From the NCBI RefSeq assembly GCF_902497875.1, contig NZ_CABVHY010000019.1, forward strand, positions 1 through 64,000: a DNA stretch of 64,000 nt, written 5' to 3'. Position numbers and translations under genes: made by a program. Position 1 is the stretch's first letter. Every line of letters begins with the position of its first letter. A model generated the notes under the pieces. It did not search any database. It worked only from the letters and a program-made list of their open reading frames with translations, and was not told the DNA's origin. This document shows positions 1 through 9,752 of the stretch, one piece after another. Origin of the DNA: Pseudomonas fluorescens (GTDB lineage Bacteria; Pseudomonadota; Gammaproteobacteria; Pseudomonadales; Pseudomonadaceae).

Positions 1-488
1 GCACTACCGTTTCTCCCGGTTTTCTTGTTGACGCAATAGTGACGGTGCCGACCGCCTCTAAATGGCGGGCACAGTTTTTTTATGGCCCCACTTTAATCCG
101 AGAGTACCGCGGGACTCCAGTCGCTGGAATGGCGATTGCGTTTAATGTGCCCAGGGATTTGATCCGGCCAGGAGCAGATTTCTACTTCAGGCTCGACTAT
201 GCCAAGCGCGTGGCATTTTGGGATACTTGGAGTGATTGGGCGTATTCAGGTGATTTGAAGATGGCCGGCGGTGTTAAGCCAGTCCCACCAGTTGTTAGCG
301 CGCCGCAAGACGGGAGCAAGCATCCCATAGGGAATGTGGAAATTAGGGGGACCTGTTCGCTAGGAGCGACGGCTGTTGATGTATTGAACTGGGACAATAG
401 TAAGTTGGCCGATGCCACGGTGAACGGGACCATCTGGACTTACAATCGTGTCTGGGACGCTGGCACCAAGCACGTCAAGGCCAGGCAA
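1..488 (+). repeat. Direct repeat, copy 1 (copy 2 at 1868-2355)
   Basis: Bases 1-488 are repeated, without differences that I found, at 1868-2355 (offset 1867). The copies encode the N-terminal region and first Ig-like repeat of the two adjacent paralogues. Copy 1 is cut by the window edge, so the repeat may be longer. Perfect identity across coding DNA points to recent duplication or gene conversion. Confidence 0.9.
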
Positions 489-1730
489 TGGGTGAATGGT
501 ACGCCTTCGGACCCAGGCAATCAGCACGAATTCGTAGTAGGAGCGTTCGCCAAGCCGCCCAAACCATTGATTCTTTCGCCGGAGCAGGGAGACAAGTACC
601 CAGTAGGTCCATTGATGGTTATCGGTTCCTGTTTGTCGGGAGCAACGGTTGAGGTGCTGAATTGGGACAATAGTAAGCTGGGCGATGCTACCGTGACCGG
701 CACCATTTGGACTTACAGTCGTGTCTGGGACGCTGGCACCAAGCACGTCAAGGCCAGGCAATGGGTGAATGGTACGCCTTCGGACCCAGGCAATCAGCAC
801 GAATTCGTAGTAGGAGCGTTCGCCAAGCCGCCCAAACCATTGATTCTTTCGCCGGAGCAGGGAGACAAGTACCCAGTAGGTCCATTGATGGTTATCGGTT
901 CCTGTTTGTCGGGAGCAACGGTTGAGGTGCTGAATTGGGACAATAGTAAGCTGGGCGATGCTACCGTGACCGGCACCATTTGGACTTACAGTCGTGTCTG
1001 GGACGCTGGCACCAAGCACGTCAAGGCCAGGCAATGGGTGAATGGTACGCCTTCGGACCCAGGCAATCAGCACGAATTCGTAGTAGGAGCGTTCGCCAAG
1101 CCGCCCAAACCATTGATTCTTTCGCCGGAGCAGGGAGACAAGTACCCAGTAGGTCCATTGATGGTTATCGGTTCCTGTTTGTCGGGAGCAACGGTTGAGG
1201 TGCTGAATTGGGACAATAGTAAGCTGGGCGATGCTACCGTGACCGGCACCATTTGGACTTACAGTCGTGTCTGGGACGCTGGCACCAAGCACGTCAAGGC
1301 CAGGCAATGGGTGAATGGTACGCCTTCGGACCCAGGCAATCAGCACGAATTCGTAGTAGGAGCGTTCGCCAAGCCGCCCAAACCATTGATTCTTTCGCCG
1401 GAGCAGGGAGACAAGTACCCAGTAGGTCCATTGATGGTTATCGGTTCCTGTTTGTCGGGAGCAACGGTTGAGGTGCTGAATTGGGACAATAGTAAGCTGG
1501 GCGATGCTACCGTGACCGGCACCATTTGGACTTACAGTCGTGTCTGGGACGCTGGCACCAAGCACGTCAAGGCCAGGCAATGGGTGAATGGTACGCCTTC
1601 GGACCCAGGCAATCAGCACGAATTCGTAGTAGGAGCGTTCGAAAAGTTGGATAAAGTCGCAGTGATAGTGAATGCCGTTCGTCGAGACTGTCAGTTTTTA
1701 CAGGTGGTTTTGCTTCTGGGTTGCCAGTAG
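1..1730 (+). CDS. Ig-like repeat protein, 5' end outside window
   Basis: The reading frame is already open at base 3, and its first residues match residues 31 onward of the next gene, so the true start lies to the left of the window. A GTG at 39 is not needed as a start. After a roughly 90-residue N-terminal segment there is one divergent Ig-like repeat, followed by four copies of a 91-residue repeat that are identical at DNA level. Each repeat carries the motifs YPVGPLMVIGSC, VEVLNWDNSKLGDATV and GTKHVKARQ, as expected of a beta-sandwich Ig-like fold. The last 30 residues do not resemble the repeats or the C-terminus of the neighbour, so the protein may be truncated or frameshifted. I see no enzymatic domain. 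A surface, adhesin-like or structural role is only an inference. Confidence 0.8.
   Translation, partial: TTVSPGFLVDAIVTVPTASKWRAQFFYGPTLIREYRGTPVAGMAIAFNVPRDLIRPGADFYFRLDYAKRVAFWDTWSDWAYSGDLKMAGGVKPVPPVVSAPQDGSKHPIGNVEIRGTCSLGATAVDVLNWDNSKLADATVNGTIWTYNRVWDAGTKHVKARQWVNGTPSDPGNQHEFVVGAFAKPPKPLILSPEQGDKYPVGPLMVIGSCLSGATVEVLNWDNSKLGDATVTGTIWTYSRVWDAGTKHVKARQWVNGTPSDPGNQHEFVVGAFAKPPKPLILSPEQGDKYPVGPLMVIGSCLSGATVEVLNWDNSKLGDATVTGTIWTYSRVWDAGTKHVKARQWVNGTPSDPGNQHEFVVGAFAKPPKPLILSPEQGDKYPVGPLMVIGSCLSGATVEVLNWDNSKLGDATVTGTIWTYSRVWDAGTKHVKARQWVNGTPSDPGNQHEFVVGAFAKPPKPLILSPEQGDKYPVGPLMVIGSCLSGATVEVLNWDNSKLGDATVTGTIWTYSRVWDAGTKHVKARQWVNGTPSDPGNQHEFVVGAFEKLDKVAVIVNAVRRDCQFLQVVLLLGCQ
449..1633 (+). repeat. 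Perfect 273-bp tandem repeat, about 4.3 copies
   Basis: A unit of 273 bp (91 codons) recurs in frame with copy starts at about 542, 815, 1088 and 1361. The copies look identical, and the final part of the same unit is also present at 449-541. The array ends at 1634, where the sequence changes from the repeat to an unrelated tail. Because the unit is a multiple of three, gain or loss of copies keeps the frame. Confidence 0.93.
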
Positions 1731-1779
1731 AAATTGCCTACTGAAACTGCAGTAGGGTTAGGAAAGGAGCGTTGAAATC

Positions 1780-4700
1780 ATGGCTGACGACGAAGTAATT
1801 ACGAATGTGGATGAAGATCCCCCGCAACTCTTGTGGATTGCGCCCCTTATCTTTAGTCCGGGAGCTGGCACTACCGTTTCTCCCGGTTTTCTTGTTGACG
1901 CAATAGTGACGGTGCCGACCGCCTCTAAATGGCGGGCACAGTTTTTTTATGGCCCCACTTTAATCCGAGAGTACCGCGGGACTCCAGTCGCTGGAATGGC
2001 GATTGCGTTTAATGTGCCCAGGGATTTGATCCGGCCAGGAGCAGATTTCTACTTCAGGCTCGACTATGCCAAGCGCGTGGCATTTTGGGATACTTGGAGT
2101 GATTGGGCGTATTCAGGTGATTTGAAGATGGCCGGCGGTGTTAAGCCAGTCCCACCAGTTGTTAGCGCGCCGCAAGACGGGAGCAAGCATCCCATAGGGA
2201 ATGTGGAAATTAGGGGGACCTGTTCGCTAGGAGCGACGGCTGTTGATGTATTGAACTGGGACAATAGTAAGTTGGCCGATGCCACGGTGAACGGGACCAT
2301 CTGGACTTACAATCGTGTCTGGGACGCTGGCACCAAGCACGTCAAGGCCAGGCAAACGGTGAGAGGTGTGGCTTCTGACCCAAGCGCCCAGTGCGAGTTT
2401 TTCATTGTTGAGATGACCCAACCGCCTGTGCCGGAAATCAATGAACCGCAACAGGGTAGTATTCACCCCGTAGGTAATGTGAGGATCAGAGGGACCTGTT
2501 TGAAGGGCGCGATTGTAGATGTGCTGAACTGGGACGATAGCGTGCTTGCCGTTGCTACGGTGAACGGGACCATCTGGACCCTTGATTACATTTGGCAGAC
2601 CGGCTTTAAGCACGTCAAGGCCAGGCAAACCTTGAACCATTGGCGTTCCGACCCAAGTCCCGAACGCGAGTTCATCGTGGGGATACCAGGCAAACCGCCC
2701 GCGCCGGAGATTACCGAGCCAGCACCAGGAAGCAAGCATCCCGTAGGAAATGTGAAGATTAAAGGCACGTGTCTGGCGAGATCGACTGTAGAAGTGCTGA
2801 GCTGGGATGGTACTAAGTTGGCCGACGCTGTGGTGGGTGGCACTACCTGGGAGCTTGATTACACTTGGGATACCGGCGTTAAGCACGTCAAGGCTCGACA
2901 AACCGAATACGGCAAGGTTTCCGATCCAAGCAGAGAAGTCGAGTTCACCGTAGGGACTCCCGCCAACCCGCCAGCGCCCAAAATTACCGAGCCGCAACCA
3001 GGCAGCACGCACCCCACTGGTAGATTGACGATTGAGGGGACGTGTTTGGCAAGGGCGACTGTTGAGGTGCTCTACCCCAACGATAGTAAGTTGGGCGATG
3101 CCGTGATCCACGGCACCAACTGGTTTTTTGATTCCACTTGGGACGCTGGCGTTAAGGGTATCAAGGCAAGGCAAACTGAGTACGGCAGGGTGTCCGAGCC
3201 CAGTATTACGTGTTCGTTCAAAGTGAAACCGTCCAAACCGACGATTCTAAAGCCCGATACCGCAGAGACGGGTCTACGGCCGGAATTTTCCGGTGGCTGC
3301 ATGGCGGGCGCAGCAGTCGAATTGCGGTATGTCGGCGGCGCCTCCCTGGGGGCGGTCACGGTGACTGGAACGACTTGGCGTTTCACGCCAACAGCCGACT
3401 TGTCACTGGGCGGGAAATCGGTCGAAGTGGTGCAAACGGTAAACGGGGTGCCGTCCTTACCCAGCGTTGCGCGGCCGTTCACGGTGGTGCTTCCGAGTCC
3501 GACTATCTCTAGCCCGACGGATAACCAGGTGATAGACATCGGTTCGGTTTTCACGGGATCTAATGGGTACTTCGGGCCCGGGGCGAAGGTGAGCCTGCAA
3601 AAGTCGGGGGTCGGCACTGAATGGGCTACAGCTACAGCGAATGCCGATGGGGGCTGGACCTCAACGGCGCTGACCTTGGGGCCCGGCGCTTACCAAGTGG
3701 CTGCACGGAATGTGGTGAGTGGCCAGAATTCTGCTTATTCTCTGCACCAAGGTTTCAAAATACGACCGTCCAAACCGACGATTCTAAAGCCCGATACCGC
3801 AGAGACGGGTCTACGGCCGGAATTTTCCGGTGGCTGCATGACGGGCGCAGCAGTCGAATTGCGGTATGTCGGCGGCGCCTCCCTGGGGGCGGTCACGGTG
3901 ACTGGAACGACTTGGCGTTTCACGCCAACAGCCGACTTGTCACTGGGCGGGAAATCGGTCGAAGTGGTGCAAACGGTAAACGGGGTGCCGTCCTTACCCA
4001 GCGTTGCGCGGCCGTTCACGGTGGTGCTTCCGAGTCCGACTATCTCTAGCCCGACGGATAACGAGGTGATAGACATCGGTTCGGTTTTCACGGGATCTAA
4101 TGGGTACTTCGGGCCCGGGGCGAAGGTGAGCCTGCAAAAGTCGGGGGCCGGCACTGAATGGGCTACAGCTACAGCGAATGCCAATGGGGGCTGGACCTCA
4201 ACGGCGCTGACCTTGGGGCCCGGCGCTTACCAAGTGGCTGCACGGAATGTGGTGAGTGGCCAGAATTCTGCTTATTCTCTGCACCAAGGTTTCAAAATAC
4301 GACCGCCGAAACTGGTGATCACCCAACCCGGCTCGCCGATAGAATCGGGGCAGACAATTAGCGGTACCGGGTTTTATGCGGGGGCGACGTTGATCCTGCG
4401 CAGGGACGGCACGGTGGTGCCAGGCACTTTCACGAACAGTGGGGCTAACTGGACATTTACGGCCACTGGTATGTGGCCGGGCGACTGGACGATCACGACC
4501 GAACAAACCTACAACGGCGTGACCTCAGACCGAAGCGATCCGCGCACATTCAAAGTACGGCCCTACAAGCTGGTGATCACTGCGCCTGCGCCGGGTTCGA
4601 CGACAGCGCAGAATCAGACGATCAGCGGTAATCGTTCTATGCACTACGACACGACGCTGAAGATGCTGGATGGTGCAGGTAAGGAGGTCCCTGGTAGTTT

Positions 4701-7182
4701 CTCGACGCCTGAGATTTATAGCTGGGTATTTACACCCACCCCGATCCTGGTGCCGGGAGAACGGACGTTCAAGGTGGTGCAGACCGCGGGTGGTGAGGCT
4801 TCCTTACCCAGTGAACCGCTCACGTTTAAAGTAAAACCGCCGAAACTGGTGATCATCCTACCGACCAGTCCAACCGAACCGAAACAGCCGCTGACCATTA
4901 CTGGGGTTGCTTCGGGTGCGGTCACGTTGAAGATGTTCACGGGGGCGGGCGCCGAGGTACTTGGCAGTTTTACCGGCAGCGGGGCCACCCGCACATTCAC
5001 CCCGACCCAGAACTGGGTACCTGGAGATAATACGGTCAAGGTGGTGCAGACCGTAAATAGTGTGCCTTCCGATGCCAGCGATCTACTCACCTTCAAAGCG
5101 AAGCCCAGCGTCCCGAATATCACTTATCCCGAATATGAAGGAAAAACATCAGGACAACTCCCAAGGCTTGAAGGCGGGGGCTATTCCGGTTCCAGGCTTG
5201 AGGTGCGATATCTGGACGATACTCCGGTGGCCGAGGATGTCCCGGTGGATGACGGTAGCTGGTCTCACCCAGCCAACCATCCATGGGACCTGGGACGGCA
5301 CACGCTGAAGGTGAGGCAAACGTTCAACGGGCAAGCTTCGGATTGGTCAAAGCCGCACGCCTTTGACGTTAACCCGGATAGACCCTCGTTCACGGAGCCA
5401 GAGAAGGGCACTGAAACTTCATCGCTTCCGATTATCAGCGGCAAGAGTTTGCCCTATGCGGATGTCACCGTACGGCTCAAGGGCGGTAGGGTGTTATTCA
5501 CCAAAACAGCGGATGCGGATGGAGAGTGGTCAGACAAAGTAGCCCAGCCCCTGGACTCCGGGTCGCAGTTAATTGAGGCACAACAGGCGTTCAACGGACA
5601 TGTTTCCGACTGGAGTGAAGTCCATACATTTGACGTAAAAAAAGAGGCTGTACACCAGCCACCAGGCATCATCGCTCCTCGGGAGGGTGGCAGCATGGGG
5701 GCTAACAGCATACTCTTTCGCGGGACCGGTCTTAACGACTTACAGGTCAAGTTGAAGGTCACTAAAGGAGTCGTAGATACGGGTGCGGACGAAGTTTCAG
5801 TGAAAAATCGTCAGTGGAGTTCTCATAAAAGAATCAAGTTGGAAGCGGGCTCCTATACATGGCAAGTTCAACACCACTCCGACAGTGGCGAGTCTGACTG
5901 GACGCGCCCTCGTATCATTGACATTACCGCTGCTGCATTCGAGTTTGCCGAAGCCGGCCCGGTGATTGGCCGGCCGGTGGTGGACTCCGGCGAGAGCGTA
6001 CTGTTGCGAGTTCAGGCCGTGTCCACCGAAACCGGGGACGGGATTGAGGGGCTTCACGTTGACTGGAGTGTGGATGGGCAAGCAGTCATGGCGACTACTG
6101 TCACCGGTCCGGGCGGTTGGACCAGCTTCAGGTACATACCGGAGACCGCGGGTGAGCACCTGGTCATTGCCGGTTTAACAGAAGAGAACGAAGGCGTCGT
6201 AGTCGAGGAACCGTTTGAGGTGACCGCATTGCAGCGCAATGCCTGGGCGCGGGAGTTCGAGCTTTGGCTGGATGGAGATTTGGTTGATCTGGCGAAGATG
6301 GAGCTTTTGCTTCTGGAGGGACCACCGCATTTGTTGAAGTTGATTCCTAAAAAGGGAAGTCCGTTGATCGGGCTTACTCATGTCAGCCTGGAAGACCTGC
6401 ATGGGGTGGCTGAGCTGGGACTTGAGGTCGATCCGCCGTTAGGGACGAATATACCGTTGAAGGAGAACGAGTTGACGACGGTATGGACGATCAAGGCCAG
6501 TACCAAGGGTGGGTTTTTCGGGTTGAAACTTAGCAGCCCTAAACTGCCGGACTGGCAGTTACCGGGGCGGGTGCTTGCCAAAAATCTTGCCGAGGAAGTG
6601 GACGTCCGATTCGATACCTTCCCGATGGTCTTCGGGGGCGGTACTGCGTATCCCTGTCATGGAACGACGCATACCGTCACCGTGCGACCAAAACCTCACA
6701 GTCTTTTGCTTGGCATGGACGTGAAGCTGGAATGGAGCGGTGAAGCCGCAGCAGACCTCGGCGTAGTTGTGACACCAGAACCGGAGGACATTCAACAGCT
6801 GGTACCGGGCGGGGTGACGTGGACGCTGAATTGCGTCAATAGCATTAAAAACGGGAGCTTTTCATTGCGGTTGAATGTCCCGGAGTGGGGCTTCAGGTCT
6901 TTGGAGTTGCCAATGTCTTTGGGGCATAACAAGGTAAAAATAACTGAAAGGTTTGGACCTGAGAAGATGGGGGGCTCAGCGTCTTATTGGAGGAAAGGAG
7001 TGCGTGTGGCTTCCACGTTCACCGGGCAGGTAGCGCATAATGTTCCGGTGACTGTAAAAGTTTCCGGGAGAGATCCATTCGTAAGCTCTACTGGGTGGGA
7101 TGGTTGGATATTCGTCAATTATTACGATGGTCAAACTGCGTCTTTCAAGATTCACAACCTGTATGACGGAAGTTATCTCTGA
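1780..7182 (+). CDS. Giant multi-domain Ig-like repeat protein (1800 aa)
   Basis: The ATG at 1780 follows a good ribosome-binding site (GGAG, about 10 bases upstream). The N-terminus is acidic with no signal peptide or lipobox. Approximate layout: unique segment 1-120; four Ig-like repeats of about 92 residues at 122-482 (motifs HPVGNV, GTC, KHVKARQ); two nearly identical 179-residue units at 484-841; several further 85-95-residue repeats to about 1385; a BIG-1-like region near 1385-1480; and a beta-rich C-terminus. No transmembrane segment, sorting signal or catalytic motif was seen. The modular beta-sandwich build resembles large adhesins, but the missing signal peptide leaves the export route unknown. 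The 5' part is identical to the upstream paralogue. Function is not established. Confidence 0.85.
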   Translation: MADDEVITNVDEDPPQLLWIAPLIFSPGAGTTVSPGFLVDAIVTVPTASKWRAQFFYGPTLIREYRGTPVAGMAIAFNVPRDLIRPGADFYFRLDYAKRVAFWDTWSDWAYSGDLKMAGGVKPVPPVVSAPQDGSKHPIGNVEIRGTCSLGATAVDVLNWDNSKLADATVNGTIWTYNRVWDAGTKHVKARQTVRGVASDPSAQCEFFIVEMTQPPVPEINEPQQGSIHPVGNVRIRGTCLKGAIVDVLNWDDSVLAVATVNGTIWTLDYIWQTGFKHVKARQTLNHWRSDPSPEREFIVGIPGKPPAPEITEPAPGSKHPVGNVKIKGTCLARSTVEVLSWDGTKLADAVVGGTTWELDYTWDTGVKHVKARQTEYGKVSDPSREVEFTVGTPANPPAPKITEPQPGSTHPTGRLTIEGTCLARATVEVLYPNDSKLGDAVIHGTNWFFDSTWDAGVKGIKARQTEYGRVSEPSITCSFKVKPSKPTILKPDTAETGLRPEFSGGCMAGAAVELRYVGGASLGAVTVTGTTWRFTPTADLSLGGKSVEVVQTVNGVPSLPSVARPFTVVLPSPTISSPTDNQVIDIGSVFTGSNGYFGPGAKVSLQKSGVGTEWATATANADGGWTSTALTLGPGAYQVAARNVVSGQNSAYSLHQGFKIRPSKPTILKPDTAETGLRPEFSGGCMTGAAVELRYVGGASLGAVTVTGTTWRFTPTADLSLGGKSVEVVQTVNGVPSLPSVARPFTVVLPSPTISSPTDNEVIDIGSVFTGSNGYFGPGAKVSLQKSGAGTEWATATANANGGWTSTALTLGPGAYQVAARNVVSGQNSAYSLHQGFKIRPPKLVITQPGSPIESGQTISGTGFYAGATLILRRDGTVVPGTFTNSGANWTFTATGMWPGDWTITTEQTYNGVTSDRSDPRTFKVRPYKLVITAPAPGSTTAQNQTISGNRSMHYDTTLKMLDGAGKEVPGSFSTPEIYSWVFTPTPILVPGERTFKVVQTAGGEASLPSEPLTFKVKPPKLVIILPTSPTEPKQPLTITGVASGAVTLKMFTGAGAEVLGSFTGSGATRTFTPTQNWVPGDNTVKVVQTVNSVPSDASDLLTFKAKPSVPNITYPEYEGKTSGQLPRLEGGGYSGSRLEVRYLDDTPVAEDVPVDDGSWSHPANHPWDLGRHTLKVRQTFNGQASDWSKPHAFDVNPDRPSFTEPEKGTETSSLPIISGKSLPYADVTVRLKGGRVLFTKTADADGEWSDKVAQPLDSGSQLIEAQQAFNGHVSDWSEVHTFDVKKEAVHQPPGIIAPREGGSMGANSILFRGTGLNDLQVKLKVTKGVVDTGADEVSVKNRQWSSHKRIKLEAGSYTWQVQHHSDSGESDWTRPRIIDITAAAFEFAEAGPVIGRPVVDSGESVLLRVQAVSTETGDGIEGLHVDWSVDGQAVMATTVTGPGGWTSFRYIPETAGEHLVIAGLTEENEGVVVEEPFEVTALQRNAWAREFELWLDGDLVDLAKMELLLLEGPPHLLKLIPKKGSPLIGLTHVSLEDLHGVAELGLEVDPPLGTNIPLKENELTTVWTIKASTKGGFFGLKLSSPKLPDWQLPGRVLAKNLAEEVDVRFDTFPMVFGGGTAYPCHGTTHTVTVRPKPHSLLLGMDVKLEWSGEAAADLGVVVTPEPEDIQQLVPGGVTWTLNCVNSIKNGSFSLRLNVPEWGFRSLELPMSLGHNKVKITERFGPEKMGGSASYWRKGVRVASTFTGQVAHNVPVTVKVSGRDPFVSSTGWDGWIFVNYYDGQTASFKIHNLYDGSYL
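3231..4304 (+). repeat. Two tandem 537-bp in-frame repeats
   Basis: Bases 3231-3767 and 3768-4304 are near-identical copies of a 537-bp (179-codon) unit that encodes two Ig-like modules. Only a few substitutions separate them, for example ATGGCG versus ATGACG near the start and GAT versus AAT late in the unit. This is a more recent duplication than the diverged repeats around it. Confidence 0.9.
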
Positions 7183-7210
7183 TAATCGGTATTGTTCTTA
7201 ACGTAGTCAG

Positions 7211-7241
7211 CGCCCTTTCTCATTCGAGAAAGGGCGTTTTT
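7211..7241 (+). terminator. Rho-independent terminator
   Basis: A GC-rich inverted repeat (CGCCCTTTCTC / GAGAAAGGGCG with a short ATTC loop) is followed by a T run. It lies 28 bases after the stop of the Ig-like gene and just before the convergent DUF58 gene. Confidence 0.88.
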
Positions 7242-7243
7242 CG

Positions 7244-8575
7244 CTAAATTACCCCCGCTTTTTTCCAGTCTAGATACCGCGTCACCAGTTCAGCCCCCAG
7301 TTCACTGGGCCGCGCATCCAGCACCGGAACGCTGTGAGCGGTCAACCGCTCATGAAGCTCGGCGCGGGCATTCAAGTAATCGACCGTGCCGCAGTAGGCC
7401 AGCGCTTCGGACAAGGTTTGAACCGGCGCTTGTCGCACACTGTCGAGTACTTCCTCGCGCAGGCTGGCGACCAGTACCCGGTGCTGGCGGCCGATGCGTT
7501 TGACGGCGGTCAGCAATTCTTCGTCATCTTCATCCCGCAGGTTGGTCACCAGTACCACCAACGCCCGGCGTTTCTGACGGGCCAGCAGCTGGTTGGCGAC
7601 GGCCTGGTAGTCGGCGGGGCGTTGGCTGCTGTCGAGGTCGTAGACGGTATTGAGCAGCACGTTGAGTTGGCCCTGGCCTTTGACCGGGGCGAGGTAACGC
7701 GATTGTTCGCCGGCAAAAGTGCTCAGGCCTACGGCGTCGCCTTGGCGCAGGGCGACGTAGCTGAGCAGCAGGCAGGCATTGAGGGCATGGTCGAAATGCG
7801 CCAGCTCGCCGTCCTGGCTGCGCATGCGCCGGCCGCAGTCGAGCAGGAAGATGATTTGCTGGTCGCGTTCGTCTTGGTACTCGCGGGCAATCGGGGTGCG
7901 CTGGCGGGCGGTGGCTTTCCAGTCGATCTGGCGCAGGCTGTCGCCTTCGCGAAATTCGCGCAGTTGGTGGAATTCCAGGCCCAGGCCACGACGTTGACGC
8001 TGGCGGACGCCGAGCTGGCTGAGCCAGTTGTCCACGGCCAGTAACTGCGCGCCATACAAACGGGCGAAGTCCGGGTAGACCCGGGTGCTGTCGATCGCGG
8101 TCAGATAGCGTCGGTCGGACCACAGGCCCAAGGGGCTGGGCAGGCTGATTTCGCAGCGTTCGAAGCTGAAATGACCGCGCTTGAGCGGGCGCAGGCGGTA
8201 ACCGATCAGGCTCCGTTGGCCCGGGTGCAGCTCGACTGATTGCGGCAGGTTCTCGAAATTCAGGCCCTGCGGCACGTGGTCGAACAGTTGCACCTTCAAC
8301 GGTTGTCGGTAGTCGTGCTGGATTTCGAGGCTTACTTCGCCCCAGCGACCCAGTGCCAGGCTGCCGGGCATCTGCCGTTGCAGGCGTGGAGAGGGCAGGC
8401 GTTTGAGTCTAAGGGCGTCGAGCAGCGCCAGGAGCAGGAGGGCGAGTAGCAGTGCCCAAGCGATGGACAGGATGTTTTGGGCCACATTGATCCCAAGCGC
8501 TCTGAGTGACCCCAGCACGATGCTCAGGATCAGCAGGATACCGAGCCAGGTCAGCAGCAGGCGGGAGGGTTTCAT
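7244..8575 (-). CDS. DUF58 domain protein (vWA-like), membrane anchored
   Basis: The start is the ATG at 8575, giving 443 aa. A longer open frame upstream runs through a REP element and is rejected. Two membrane segments lie near residues 7-25 and 33-55. The DUF58 signature is at 202-220 (FHQLREFREGDSLRQIDWK) and is followed by a von Willebrand A-like fold starting at IIFLLDCGRRM (241-251). The metal-site motif DxSxS of true vWA domains is not intact here (DCGRR). DUF58 proteins are typical partners of MoxR ATPases. This gene is the last of a six-gene reverse operon, separated from moxR by a 160-bp gap holding a REP pair. The molecular target is unknown. Confidence 0.9.
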   Translation of the reverse strand: MKPSRLLLTWLGILLILSIVLGSLRALGINVAQNILSIAWALLLALLLLALLDALRLKRLPSPRLQRQMPGSLALGRWGEVSLEIQHDYRQPLKVQLFDHVPQGLNFENLPQSVELHPGQRSLIGYRLRPLKRGHFSFERCEISLPSPLGLWSDRRYLTAIDSTRVYPDFARLYGAQLLAVDNWLSQLGVRQRQRRGLGLEFHQLREFREGDSLRQIDWKATARQRTPIAREYQDERDQQIIFLLDCGRRMRSQDGELAHFDHALNACLLLSYVALRQGDAVGLSTFAGEQSRYLAPVKGQGQLNVLLNTVYDLDSSQRPADYQAVANQLLARQKRRALVVLVTNLRDEDDEELLTAVKRIGRQHRVLVASLREEVLDSVRQAPVQTLSEALAYCGTVDYLNARAELHERLTAHSVPVLDARPSELGAELVTRYLDWKKAGVI

Positions 8576-8621
8576 GGGTGTGGGGATCCCACGCAGGGTT
8601 TCAGACCGTGTGTGGGCCGGT

Positions 8622-8705
8622 AAAGATCGCAGCCTGCGGCAGCTCCTACACCGACCGTGTGCAACCGCAAATCCCGTAGGAGCTGCCGAAGGCTGCGATC
8701 TTTTT
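8622..8705. repeat. REP inverted pair (REPIN)
   Basis: Two inverted copies of a REP core (AAGATCGCAGCCTGCGGCAG and its near complement CTGCCGAAGGCTGCGATCTT), each continuing into GTAGGAGCT-type sequence, flank a short spacer. The same family recurs at 17414-17595, 44994-45072 and 60544-60639. It sits between the moxR-like and DUF58 genes. Confidence 0.85.
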
Positions 8706-8735
8706 GAGAGCACCGCCGATTCGTCATGAACGTAT

Positions 8736-9748
<1,013 letters not shown>

Positions 9749-9752
<4 letters not shown>

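Noticed and set aside
360..1619. Long reverse-strand open frame of 419 codons in the Ig-like repeat array
   Set aside because: It is the antisense shadow of the perfectly repeated coding frame; its own repeats follow the same 273-bp period and it has no start signal.
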